Source: Planctomycetota bacterium
GTDB lineage: Bacteria > Planctomycetota > Phycisphaerae > Sedimentisphaerales > Anaerobacaceae
Direction of reading: 5' to 3'
DNA: 12,151 nt
Assembly: GCA_023135255.1 (NCBI GenBank)
Contig: JAGLTN010000001.1
Span: 1 to 12,151 of the forward strand
Shown: piece after piece, positions 1 to 7,602 of the stretch
Layout: the number at the start of each line of letters is the position of its first letter
Numbering within the stretch: the stretch's first letter is position 1
Notes under the pieces: model-generated
What the model was told of the DNA's origin: nothing
What the model saw: the letters and a program-made list of their open reading frames with translations, nothing else
The model's database searches: none
Translations under genes and position numbers: made by a program

Positions 1-487
1 CGGCAGCTTAACGCCATACGTTAAATTATATCCACCGGATGGTGGTGATTATGAAGCGTTTGGAATTGAGACCATTGACCATCAGCTCCAGCAGTCAGGC
101 CTTTATACCATAGTTGTCCACGATAATTTCTACAACGATGAGGGAACTTACAATATCACCTTGCTGGATCTGCCGGATGGACCGGTAACAAGTCCGAATG
201 ATCCCAACGGCGGTCCTATGGAATCAGGCGAAACCCTCGCCGGTAGCATCGTCATTTCAGATATGGATGCTTTTCAGTTTTACGGTGAATCAAATGACAG
301 GGTGCTTGTTAGTGTTGAGACTACATCCGGCAGCTTAATACCATACATTGAATTGTATCCACCGGATGGTGGTGGTTATGAAGTGCTTGGAATTGGGACC
401 ATTGACCATCAGCTACAGCAGTCAGGCCTTTATACTATAGTCGTCCACGATAGCCTCTACAATGATGAGGGAACTTACAATATTACT
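1..487 (+). repeat. Tandem 160-bp coding repeat, period 327 bp
   Basis: Bases 1-160 and 328-487 align without gaps with 18 differences by hand count (about 89% identical). Most changes are synonymous or conservative. This is a recent intragenic duplication of the PPC-like module, and further copies may lie upstream of the window. Confidence 0.85.
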
Positions 488-502
488 CTTACGTGTCCCT
501 AA
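2..502 (+). CDS. Secreted protein with tandem PPC-like modules, C-terminal part (5' truncated)
   Basis: The frame is open from the window edge to a TAA at 500-502, so only the last ~166 residues of a longer protein are present. Two copies of a beta-rich module are visible. The second, complete one runs from a linker with SPNDPNGGP through SGETLAGSI, SDMDAFQFYG, LYPPDGGGYE and SGLYTIVVHD to a final TYNITLTCP. This pattern matches the bacterial pre-peptidase C-terminal (PPC)-like fold found on secreted or surface proteins, where it assists secretion, adhesion or substrate contact. The module period is 109 residues. No catalytic domain is visible here; it would lie upstream. No sortase or PEP-CTERM signal follows, and the protein ends immediately after the last strand. 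The module type is fairly sure; the function of the whole protein is unknown. Confidence 0.75.
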   Translation, partial: GSLTPYVKLYPPDGGDYEAFGIETIDHQLQQSGLYTIVVHDNFYNDEGTYNITLLDLPDGPVTSPNDPNGGPMESGETLAGSIVISDMDAFQFYGESNDRVLVSVETTSGSLIPYIELYPPDGGGYEVLGIGTIDHQLQQSGLYTIVVHDSLYNDEGTYNITLTCP

Positions 503-913
503 GTATAATAGAGAACTACGCCCTCGTCGGGATTGCGCCTTGGTGGAATACAGATACACTCGCTAATCCCACGATCCCTGCATTAAAACTCTTAAAATCC
601 CAGCCGAAAACCAAAAATTCACCCGAAATTCACCGCAAAAAACAAAAAATCCTTACTATTAACCCAAAAACCAGCAAAACCCCCATTTACCCACCTTAAT
701 TTTTGGTCAAAAAGGGTCAAATCACCGTCATTTTTCGGAAAAAAGGCAAAAAAAAGGGAAAAAACCGAAAAAAAGGTGATTTTTTTAAAACCGATTTCCG
801 CAAATAACCCTCAAATCTATAAAATCACCCCGATTTTGCCTCACAAATCTTTCCAAATCTATAAAATTTGGTCAAATCCCCACCTCAAAAATGCTTTTTT
901 TTTTTTGGGTTTT
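503..913. other. Gene-free convergent intergenic region with strand-biased composition
   Basis: No reading frame here has a ribosome-binding site, and none encodes a protein-like sequence. Bases ~567-712 are almost free of G on the + strand (runs of A and C). Bases ~737-779 are almost pure purine. A T12 run lies at 895-906, followed by GGG and T6. The 14-mer CAAATCTATAAAAT occurs twice (812-825 and 854-867), and the second copy sits in a small hairpin, CCAAAT/ATTTGG, at 853-871. The region separates two convergent genes, so terminator function is the only role I can support. Confidence 0.6.
719..782. terminator. Nested inverted repeat, candidate bidirectional terminator
   Basis: The outer arms are AAATCACC (719-726) and GGTGATTT (775-782). 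The inner arms are TTTTTCGG (731-738) and CCGAAAAA (765-772). Together they give 16 pairs around a 26-nt purine-rich loop, with a small asymmetric bulge (GTCA against AA). On the + strand the stem runs into T7 (780-786). On the - strand it is followed by GACCCTTTTTG. It lies between the stop codons of two convergent genes. The loop is longer than in a classical intrinsic terminator, so confidence is moderate. Confidence 0.45.
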
Positions 914-2041
914 TTAGTATTGGCCATGGGTTTTGGCGGTTTCTATCATTGCTCGGATATTTTCATCGGGGGTGTCTCTGCCGCACTGGTCGCCTGTTGA
1001 TAGGATGAATCTTCCGCCTTTGGCGGCATCATCGATAGCTTTTTTCGAAGCTGAAATAACATCCTGAACTGAACCATTAAGCATTATATCTGTCGTATGC
1101 AGATTACCTTTGAGTATGATCTTATCGCCATAATGTTTTTTAAGATACGCCAGGTCGCAATCACCCATAGGCGATATTTCCAGTGGATCGATAATTGTAA
1201 GATCAGTTTCTTCGACGGCGATTTTGACCAGTTCCTTTTCAGGCCCGCAGGAATGTATGTGGGTTGGTATACCCATCTCCGCAGCTAAACGAGTTGTCTC
1301 CTTCAGTGCCGGCAGTACCAACTCTCTAAGGATATCAGGCGATTGAAGGATCAGCGAACCAGACGCACCACAGAAAAGGAAATCCGGCTTAACATCTGAA
1401 TCGGCGATTATCTTTAGTCTGCGTTTTACGGTTTCGAGCATCTGCTCTGCTTTTTGGTGGAACGTTGATGGGTTTTCGTAATATTCATAAACATCGTCAG
1501 GTGTCTGCAGAAGGCAGGTGGTCATGCCGGAGCACATGCCAATAATTCCGCTGTCGCCCATTTCTGCTTTGATGAGCTTCCACAGCTCAAAGCCTGTTGG
1601 CCATTGCTTTACATTTTCGATCGGCTCCCATTGGTTGGGGATATCGGGCAAACCCATGATCGCGGGCTTAACAAGGGTCGCTGGAGGATTGCCGGCGGTA
1701 TGGACTTCGACATATTTGTCCCATGTCTCGGTTTGCGGATAATAGCTCTGAGTTACAAAGCTGGAATTTTCATTGTCGCGTTTGACGATTCTGGTTTCGG
1801 TTTCGGGTTCATCGCCAAACATGTTGCCGAAACTGTACAACTCAATGCCGCCATCGATCCCAAAATATTTTACCGCATCGATATAGGCCTTCCATAAAGG
1901 AGGATCCTGATGTACATAAATATCCCAGAAGGGTTTGCCCGTCAGCCTTGCTGGCACCATGTTTGAAATATCCGGGGAGACGGGGACACGGTCGGGGATT
2001 TCTCCTCTGAGCACTGTCAGCAGTCTTTCGCGGGCTGTCAT
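914..2041 (-). CDS. Uroporphyrinogen decarboxylase-family protein, MtaA/methyltransferase-like
   Basis: This 375-residue protein of the URO-D superfamily opens with ARERLLTVLRGEIPDRVPV, typical of the MtaA/CmuA-type branch that moves methyl groups between corrinoid proteins and thiols or other acceptors. It is unlikely to be the haem enzyme HemE. HIHSCG (261-266) gives an H-x-C motif, and GDQCGRDTPDENI (350-362) supplies a downstream Cys353. This matches the H-x-C...C zinc site of thiol-activating methyltransferases. Other family-like stretches are DPLEISP (285-291) and ILKGNLH (309-315). The ATG at 2039-2041 is preceded by AGGAG with 6-nt spacing, which supports the start. No corrinoid protein gene is adjacent, so substrate and partner are unknown. 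It is the last gene of the minus-strand block and probably has its own promoter. Confidence 0.8.
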   Translation of the reverse strand: MTARERLLTVLRGEIPDRVPVSPDISNMVPARLTGKPFWDIYVHQDPPLWKAYIDAVKYFGIDGGIELYSFGNMFGDEPETETRIVKRDNENSSFVTQSYYPQTETWDKYVEVHTAGNPPATLVKPAIMGLPDIPNQWEPIENVKQWPTGFELWKLIKAEMGDSGIIGMCSGMTTCLLQTPDDVYEYYENPSTFHQKAEQMLETVKRRLKIIADSDVKPDFLFCGASGSLILQSPDILRELVLPALKETTRLAAEMGIPTHIHSCGPEKELVKIAVEETDLTIIDPLEISPMGDCDLAYLKKHYGDKIILKGNLHTTDIMLNGSVQDVISASKKAIDDAAKGGRFILSTGDQCGRDTPDENIRAMIETAKTHGQY

Positions 2042-2087
2042 GGCAATCTCCTAAAGAGCTATATCAACTTCACAATACACCTCAACC

Positions 2088-2093
2088 ATTATA
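2088..2093 (-). promoter_or_regulatory. Candidate -10 box upstream of the URO-D-family gene
   Basis: The minus strand reads AGTATAATGG here with a perfect TATAAT, giving a leader of about 40 nt before the ATG at 2041. The -35 region (TTACGC at 17-bp spacing) is poor. The same 10-mer forms the -10 region upstream of the TPR-protein gene near 9150, which raises confidence a little. Confidence 0.4.
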
Positions 2094-2129
2094 CTTGACC
2101 CGCGGACAAGGCGTAATAATACTGGTTTA

Positions 2130-2837
2130 CTATTTTTTGGCGGGAGGTGTTTTTTTCATGTCTGAGGGGGGCAGGTCTATTCCTACCTGGCCTTTAGCTT
2201 CTCTGTAATCGGTGATTATTTTAACCGCTTCCAAAGGATTGTCGACAAGAGTAAACAGGTTCATATCTTCGGGGGAAATGTAGCTGTGTTTTTTTAGCAT
2301 TACCTCTTCTATCCAGTCGATAAAACCACCCCAGTAATCTTTGCACATCAGGACGACGGGGAAGGATGCCTGTTTTAGAGTTTGTATCAAGACAAGAGCT
2401 TCGAAACATTCGTCTATAGTACCAAAGCCGCCTGGCAGGGCGATAAAACCATGAGCATATTTTAAGAACATCACTTTTCTGCAGAAAAAATACCTGAAGT
2501 GAAGGGATATGTCCTGGTAGTCGTTTGGAATCTGTTCCATTGGCAATTCGATATTGAGACCGATGCTTTTTCCGCCGGCTAAGGCTGCACCTTTATTTGC
2601 AGCTTCCATGATTCCGCCTCCGCCTCCTGTGATAACCGCGAAGTCTGCTTTTGCGAATTCGTAAGCAGTTTCCTGAGCCAGCTGGTAATATTTTTCTTTG
2701 CGTTTTGTTCTGGCAGAGCCGAAGATAGAAACCGCCGGACCAACACTTGAAAGCTCATCAAAGCCTTCAGTAAATTCAGCCATTATTCTGAATATTCGCC
2801 AAAGATCCTTAACGGGACTGTTAGTTAATTCCTGCAT
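2130..2837 (-). CDS. LOG-family (TIGR00730-type) Rossmann-fold protein
   Basis: A 235-residue cytosolic protein of the lysine-decarboxylase-like/LOG family, many members of which are nucleoside-5'-monophosphate phosphoribohydrolases (cytokinin-activating or nucleotide-salvage enzymes). It shows the nucleotide-binding GGGGGIMEAANKGA (71-84), the FFCRKVMF stretch with R120 and K121, and the signature PGGFGTIDE (135-143) containing the conserved catalytic Glu. The start ATG is preceded on the minus strand by AGAAAGG about 6 nt upstream. It lies 26 bp downstream of nth, so co-transcription is likely. The N-terminal ~30 residues and the lysine/proline-rich tail (DMKKTPPAKK) are outside the fold. 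Family assignment is firm. The physiological substrate cannot be told, and these proteins were long mislabelled lysine decarboxylases. Confidence 0.88.
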   Translation of the reverse strand: MQELTNSPVKDLWRIFRIMAEFTEGFDELSSVGPAVSIFGSARTKRKEKYYQLAQETAYEFAKADFAVITGGGGGIMEAANKGAALAGGKSIGLNIELPMEQIPNDYQDISLHFRYFFCRKVMFLKYAHGFIALPGGFGTIDECFEALVLIQTLKQASFPVVLMCKDYWGGFIDWIEEVMLKKHSYISPEDMNLFTLVDNPLEAVKIITDYREAKGQVGIDLPPSDMKKTPPAKK

Positions 2838-2863
2838 AAAATACCTTTCTTAATATCAGCACG

Positions 2864-3553
2864 TTACCACAAAGCGGGGTCATTGGCTGAGGGACAATAT
2901 TCCGCTATCGGACAATTTTGACAATCCGGTCTGCGCGCTTTGCATATATTTCTTCCATGAAAAATAACAAGATGGCTGAACATTGTCCAGTCTTTCTTAT
3001 TTACTATATCAGCCAAATCTAATTCAAGCTTGACCGGGTCAGAGTTTTCGGATAAGCCTATCCTTCGTGAGAGCCTGATAACATGAGTATCGCAGGCTAT
3101 GCCGGGGGTGTTGAACACATTGCCCAAAAGGACATTAGCGGTTTTTCTGCCTACGCCGGCAAGCTTTGTCAGCTGATCCATGGTTGAGGGGACTTTGCCC
3201 TGGAAATCGGCGATAATCATCCGGCAGGCAGCTTTGATATTTTTCGATTTATTGCGATAAAAGCCTGTACTTTTGATGTCATTTTCGATTTGGGTTATGT
3301 CAGCATCTGCCCAGTCAGCGGGAGTTTTATATTTTTTAAAAAGAGTCTTTGTGACAATATTAACGCGTACATCGGTGCACTGAGCGGACAATATTGTAGC
3401 GACTAAAAGCTCAAGAGGATTGCTGAAGTTCAAAGCTATTTTGGCATCGGGATATGTTTTTTTGAGTAAGGGCCAAATCTTTTTAACCCGCTGCCTCGCC
3501 TGGTCTTTATCGACTTTTATTTTTTTCTTTGCTGCAGTTTTTTTGCTTGCCAT
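2864..3553 (-). CDS. nth: Endonuclease III (DNA glycosylase/AP lyase)
   Basis: This 229-residue base-excision-repair enzyme removes oxidised pyrimidines and cleaves abasic sites. The helix-hairpin-helix LAGVGRKTA carries catalytic Lys137, and ACDTHVIRLSRR carries Asp155. These are the same 18 residues apart as Lys120 and Asp138 of the E. coli enzyme. The C-terminal [4Fe-4S] ligands Cys204, 211, 214 and 220 keep the C-x6-C-x2-C-x5-C spacing exactly. The enzyme looks fully active. Relative to E. coli there is a ~17-residue Lys/Ala-rich N-terminal extension (MASKKTAAKKKIKVDK), perhaps DNA-contacting. Its start lies only 8 nt after the dsbD stop and the ribosome-binding site is weak (GAGA), so translational coupling to dsbD is probable. 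Confidence 0.95.
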   Translation of the reverse strand: MASKKTAAKKKIKVDKDQARQRVKKIWPLLKKTYPDAKIALNFSNPLELLVATILSAQCTDVRVNIVTKTLFKKYKTPADWADADITQIENDIKSTGFYRNKSKNIKAACRMIIADFQGKVPSTMDQLTKLAGVGRKTANVLLGNVFNTPGIACDTHVIRLSRRIGLSENSDPVKLELDLADIVNKKDWTMFSHLVIFHGRNICKARRPDCQNCPIAEYCPSANDPALW

Positions 3554-3561
3554 AATTGTCT

Positions 3562-5343
3562 CTAAGGGAGCTTTTCCAAAGCAGTTTTAAGCGAATCTGC
3601 AAAACGAATCTGCCTCCAGCGTAAAGACTCCTCACCTGGTACGAATAATATACTCACGGGAACTCCAGGCTCATTGTAAATATTTTTCAGTGCTTTTGTT
3701 GCTTCGTAATCCCTGGTGGTAGTGTCTGCTTTTATAACTAAGACGTTCTTTTGCTTTAAGAGGTCCGCGATGTCTTTTCTGCCGTAAACTATTTTTTCAA
3801 CTGTCTGGCAACTCAAACACCAATCGGCAGTAAACTTTATAAGAACAGACCTGTTATCTTCGATAGCTGTTTGTATTTTCTGAGCATCGTATTTTCCCCA
3901 ATCGATCAGAGATTTTTTTGGTGCGGGTAAAAGCGAAAAGCCCATCCACAGTGCCAGAGTAACGGCGATAATCCTTATGATATATTTTTTAATTTTATTA
4001 GTGTTAAAACTGACCCAGCTGCCCCACATCCAGATACAAAAGCTCAGCAGAACCGCAAAGTAAATAACCCTCATCCTGCGGTCGTCGGGCAAGGCGGCCA
4101 TGAGTTTGACCGCAATCACCAGAAGTATGAAACCGACAGTCTGCTTAATAAGCTCCATCCATTTCCCGGGTTTGGGCAGTTTCTTTAGGACAGCGGGCAT
4201 TGAGGTCAGAATCAAATAGGGGGTGGCCATCCCGATGCCTATGGTCATAATGACTATTGTTGCGGGCAGTAGTGGTTGGCCTTGCGCCCAGGCAAAGGCG
4301 GCGGCGAGAATACCAAAACTGCAAGGCGTGCTCAAAATAGCCGCCAGGGTTCCCATGCCAATAGTAGAAATGAATCCGCCGGTATTCGATGTTTTGGATG
4401 ATATGGATGATGGTACAGTTACGGCGAAAACATCGAACATGAACAGTGCGAGGACAACCATCAACAACCCCATGGCCGCTACAAAGGAGGGATTTCGGAA
4501 CTGGTCACCCCATTGTAAGGCAGCGCCATAAAACAAATGCAAAATAATATTAGCAACCGCAAGGCCAGCAAAGAAGAGAAGGATACCGGCACAAAAAGCC
4601 AAGCCCATTGTAAATGATCGGCCTTGTTTTTTCTTTGCCTGGTCAACAATCCTCAAGACAATAATAGGCAGTACAGGCCAAACGCATGGCATAATGTTTA
4701 AAGTTAACCCCGCAACGAAAGCGAGCATTAAAGCAAACCAGATAGAATAAGACAGCCTGCTGTCAATGGTTACGGCAGACTTTTTGGCAGTTGGAGCGGG
4801 CAAATTAAACTTAGCTTCACTTAAACTTTCACCGATATTGACGGTGGTATCTACGCTTGTATCGGCAGGCATGAGTCTGCACTGCATATCAGAACAGATA
4901 GAGCCGTCAATAGTAATCTGTAATTCGATTGTTTTTTTGTCAGCGGCGTTCTCATTTATAGTGAATGGAATATAAATATCAAATTCTCTGCTGAAAACAT
5001 CCACCTGTTTTCCAGAGCTCTTGTCGAAATATTTTTCGGACTCGCCCAACAAAGGCTGCGAAAAAGTTATGCTTTCATTTTCGCGGGGAATAACCTTAAG
5101 ATTCATTTCGCCCGGGGCAGTTTCCTTAGATGCGTAGAAATGCCATTTATCTTTAAGCTTGAAGTGAAGTTTTAAGGCAGAAGATGAACCCGCTGAAACA
5201 GTATCATGCTGAGGGACAAGTGTTATGTTTACCACATCATCAGCAAACTGCTGAGCTGACTGAGCTAAGGCTACAGGCATCAGAGACAGCACCAGCAAGG
5301 CTTTTAAAAGCCTGGAAAACTTAATGTTTTTTCTTTTGTCCAT
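3562..5343 (-). CDS. dsbD: Thiol:disulfide interchange protein DsbD
   Basis: A ~593-residue three-part protein that carries electrons from cytoplasmic thioredoxin to the periplasm. Numbered from the ATG at 5341-5343: a signal peptide at 1-27 (cleavage after VALA); a periplasmic alpha domain with the C-x4-C pair Cys150/Cys155 (SICSDMQC); eight membrane segments at ~200-472 with NIMPCVWP (Cys220) and STPCSFG (Cys341), the reactive cysteines of the transmembrane relay; and a C-terminal thioredoxin domain with FTADWCLSC (Cys509/Cys512). All redox cysteines are present. The frame extends 9 codons further to a GTG at 5370. I prefer the ATG because GGGAG sits 8 nt before it and the signal peptide then starts with MDKRKN. 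Probably first gene of the dsbD-nth-LOG unit. Confidence 0.93.
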   Translation of the reverse strand: MDKRKNIKFSRLLKALLVLSLMPVALAQSAQQFADDVVNITLVPQHDTVSAGSSSALKLHFKLKDKWHFYASKETAPGEMNLKVIPRENESITFSQPLLGESEKYFDKSSGKQVDVFSREFDIYIPFTINENAADKKTIELQITIDGSICSDMQCRLMPADTSVDTTVNIGESLSEAKFNLPAPTAKKSAVTIDSRLSYSIWFALMLAFVAGLTLNIMPCVWPVLPIIVLRIVDQAKKKQGRSFTMGLAFCAGILLFFAGLAVANIILHLFYGAALQWGDQFRNPSFVAAMGLLMVVLALFMFDVFAVTVPSSISSKTSNTGGFISTIGMGTLAAILSTPCSFGILAAAFAWAQGQPLLPATIVIMTIGIGMATPYLILTSMPAVLKKLPKPGKWMELIKQTVGFILLVIAVKLMAALPDDRRMRVIYFAVLLSFCIWMWGSWVSFNTNKIKKYIIRIIAVTLALWMGFSLLPAPKKSLIDWGKYDAQKIQTAIEDNRSVLIKFTADWCLSCQTVEKIVYGRKDIADLLKQKNVLVIKADTTTRDYEATKALKNIYNEPGVPVSILFVPGEESLRWRQIRFADSLKTALEKLP

Positions 5344-5423
5344 TACCTGAACTCCCAAACTAACGGTCACACCACCGACTACTTAAATTACTCACAACTG
5401 AGTTTCCCCGTTTGTCCGCGGGT

Positions 5424-5441
5424 ATCCCGATACATCGGGAT
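5424..5441. repeat. Palindromic hairpin ATCCCGAT-AC-ATCGGGAT
   Basis: A perfect 8-bp inverted repeat (5424-5431 and 5434-5441) with a 2-nt centre lies in the leader of dsbD, or downstream of ftsH. It has no T-run on either strand, so a simple intrinsic terminator is unlikely. It looks like a copy of a dispersed palindromic element or a protein-binding site. Immediately to its left is TTGTCCGCGGGT (5412-5423). Confidence 0.5.
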
Positions 5442-5466
5442 TACAACTTTCCTCGCGAGAACTTCT

Positions 5467-5496
5467 TACCCTGAAGGGTATAAATCATTATAATGA
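5467..5496. promoter_or_regulatory. Second hairpin and palindromic TATAAT region between ftsH and dsbD
   Basis: TACCCT-GA-AGGGTA (5467-5480) is a 6-bp hairpin. TCATTATAATGA (5485-5496) is a perfect 12-bp palindrome with TATAAT readable on both strands. On the minus strand it could be the -10 box of dsbD, which would give a ~140-nt structured leader. No good -35 is present, so this is tentative. Confidence 0.3.
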
Positions 5497-5536
5497 ATAA
5501 AATGATGCTCACTACAGTAAAGCTATTCTAAGAGTT

Positions 5537-7528
5537 TCAGTCTTCGTTGACCGGCTGCTCTTCGTCTTTTTCTTCGGACTCGACAGGTTCTTCATCATCC
5601 TTTTTTTGTTCCGCTTTAAGCAACTCCGTGACAGTCGGTTTATCCAATACCTGGCCTTTAAGAATCTGTTCAACATCCTTGGCATCGAGCGTTTCATATT
5701 TCAATAAAGCCTGTGCCACATTTTCAAGCTTATCTTTGTTAGCCTCTATTAGCTGCTTTGCCTGGTCGTAAGCAAGATCGGTAATCTTTTTGATCTCGTT
5801 ATCGATAGATTCTGAAGTTTTTTCTGAATATGTATTACTGCCTGTCATGGCATACATCATATTTTCCTGCTCGGAATCGGGGACATAGCCAATAAGACCA
5901 AGGCTGTCGCTCATACCCCAGACTTTAACCATCTGCTTGGCGATCTTGGTAGCCTGCTGAATATCAGATTGCGCTCCGCTGGAAATGTCATCGCAGAAGA
6001 GTTCCTCTGCAATCCTGCCACCAAAACAAACCTGCATCAATGCCATGCAATATCGCTTGGTAAATATAGTTCTGTCCTTTTCGGGCAAAGCAAAAGTGGC
6101 TCCACCCATAGGGCCTCTTGGTATAATACTAACCTTGTGCAGAGGGTCTGACTCGTCAAGCATCGACTGTACGAGAGTGTGCCCTGCCTCGTGATAGGCG
6201 GTAATTTCTCTTTCTTTTTTATCGATAACCCTGCTTCTTCTTGCTCTTCCCCAGCGAACTTTGTCCCTTGCTTCTTCAAGGTCAGATGTTTCAACAGAAT
6301 CTTTATTTGCCATAGTTGCAGCCAAAGCCGCTTCATTGATTATCGCAGCCAGGTCAGCACCGCTGAACATTGGCGTTCCTCTTGCGAGTCTTTCAATATC
6401 AGCATCGGAGTCCATTTTTACTTTTTTGGCGTGGACCTTAAGAATATCAAGCCTGCCTTTCAAGTCGGGAAATGGTACAAATATCTGCCTGTCAAATCTG
6501 CCCGGACGAATAAGAGCATTGTCTAAGATGTCACCACGGTTCGTTGCTGCAATAACAATAACCTGGTCATCAGTATCGAAACCATCCATCTCAACAAGAA
6601 TCGCATTAAGCGTCTGTTCACGTTCATCGTGACCGCCGCCGGCAAAACCTGCTCCTCTTTTTCGACCTATGGCATCGATCTCATCGAGGAAGATTATACA
6701 TGGAGAGTTATCTTTTGCCTGTTTAAATAAATCCCTGACACGTGAAGCACCGACGCCTACGAACATTTCGACAAAGTCACTTCCTGAAATGCTGAAGAAA
6801 GGCACATCGGCTTCACCGGCAATGGCTTTTGCCAGTAAAGTCTTACCACAACCTGGAGGGCCAACTAACAAAACGCCCCGAGGGATTCTTCCGCCGAGCC
6901 TCTGGAACTTTTTAGGGTTCTTCAGGAATTCAATTATCTCAGAAACTTCATCTTTTGCTTCTTCGACACCGGCAACATCATTAAATGTCACCTGTACCTT
7001 ATCCTTTCCATGCAGCCTATGCTTGCTTCTGCCAAAAGACATAAGCATTCCACCGCCTCCCTTCATATTCCTGGCGAACATGAAGTAGAAGAAGCCTATC
7101 AACAATGCGATGGGCAGGAGCATTCCAATGAGGTTTATCAACCATGTTCGGGTCTGCTCAGCCTCATTTTTGACATTATTTTCTTTGAGCAATACAGCGA
7201 CCCACTCACCATAGACACCAGGCTTATAATAAACCACAAAGGAAGGTTTAACTTCATCTGGGAGCTGTTCGATACCTTTTTCGTTAAAAGTGCCGATTAT
7301 CTCGGTATCTTTGACAGTAACGGTATCGATATAGCCGTTCTCAACATATGACTGGAACTGGTCAAAACGCAGCTCCTCGATATTTTGCCACTGTTGAAGC
7401 ATCATCATCATTGTAATAATCACGATAGCGATTATTATAATATTAAAGTACCCACGTTTATAGTTGGGCAAAGGTGCTCTTGATTTATTCTTACCTGGGC
7501 CTGAAAATTGTTTCTTACCATTACTCAT
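5537..7528 (-). CDS. ftsH: ATP-dependent zinc metalloprotease FtsH
   Basis: This 663-residue membrane-anchored AAA+ protease degrades unassembled or regulatory membrane and cytosolic proteins. Two transmembrane helices (~28-46 and ~132-151) flank a small periplasmic domain. The AAA module has Walker A GPPGCGKT (223-230), pore loop FVGVG (256-260), Walker B IIFLDEID (278-285) and the second region of homology with AATN and RPGRFDR arginine fingers (328-347). The protease domain has the zinc site HEAGH (446-450) and a third ligand, Asp522, in SSGAQSDI. The ~35-residue tail is highly acidic. Length is usual for the family and nothing is missing. The start ATG lacks a clear Shine-Dalgarno sequence (ACCCAAAATT precedes it). 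The neighbouring LPS-transport and outer-membrane-assembly genes suggest a shared envelope role. Confidence 0.97.
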   Translation of the reverse strand: MSNGKKQFSGPGKNKSRAPLPNYKRGYFNIIIIAIVIITMMMMLQQWQNIEELRFDQFQSYVENGYIDTVTVKDTEIIGTFNEKGIEQLPDEVKPSFVVYYKPGVYGEWVAVLLKENNVKNEAEQTRTWLINLIGMLLPIALLIGFFYFMFARNMKGGGGMLMSFGRSKHRLHGKDKVQVTFNDVAGVEEAKDEVSEIIEFLKNPKKFQRLGGRIPRGVLLVGPPGCGKTLLAKAIAGEADVPFFSISGSDFVEMFVGVGASRVRDLFKQAKDNSPCIIFLDEIDAIGRKRGAGFAGGGHDEREQTLNAILVEMDGFDTDDQVIVIAATNRGDILDNALIRPGRFDRQIFVPFPDLKGRLDILKVHAKKVKMDSDADIERLARGTPMFSGADLAAIINEAALAATMANKDSVETSDLEEARDKVRWGRARRSRVIDKKEREITAYHEAGHTLVQSMLDESDPLHKVSIIPRGPMGGATFALPEKDRTIFTKRYCMALMQVCFGGRIAEELFCDDISSGAQSDIQQATKIAKQMVKVWGMSDSLGLIGYVPDSEQENMMYAMTGSNTYSEKTSESIDNEIKKITDLAYDQAKQLIEANKDKLENVAQALLKYETLDAKDVEQILKGQVLDKPTVTELLKAEQKKDDEEPVESEEKDEEQPVNED

Positions 7529-7573
7529 AATTTTGGGTTATCTAACTTTCTCAACTAAAATAATCTTCAAAAT

Positions 7574-7602
7574 ACTATAGGCGTGACAAAACGGGTTGCG
7601 AA
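7574..7602 (-). promoter_or_regulatory. Candidate promoter for ftsH
   Basis: On the minus strand TTCGCA (7597-7602) and TATAGT (7574-7579) are separated by 17 bp, matching 4/6 and 5/6 of the sigma-70 consensus. They sit in the 74-bp gap between lptE and ftsH and would give a ~40-nt leader. ftsH could equally be transcribed from the upstream promoter near 9150. Confidence 0.35.

Noticed and set aside
504..509. TATAAT on the + strand directly after the PPC-like stop codon
   Set aside because: No acceptable -35 sequence and no gene downstream on that strand.
493..699. 68-codon + frame in the region after the PPC-like gene
   Set aside because: No ribosome-binding site; the low-complexity Lys/Pro/Thr-rich translation simply reflects the A/C-rich DNA. 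It overlaps the end of the upstream gene.
895..915. T12-GGG-T6 tract as a phase-variable switch
   Set aside because: It lies just beyond the stop of the URO-D gene, outside any reading frame, and not between promoter elements. On the minus strand it is poly-A, so it is not a terminator for that gene either.
776..1000. 74-codon + frame crossing the T12 run into the URO-D gene
   Set aside because: It overlaps the end of the well-supported URO-D gene on the other strand and encodes A/T-run-derived residues; no ribosome-binding site.
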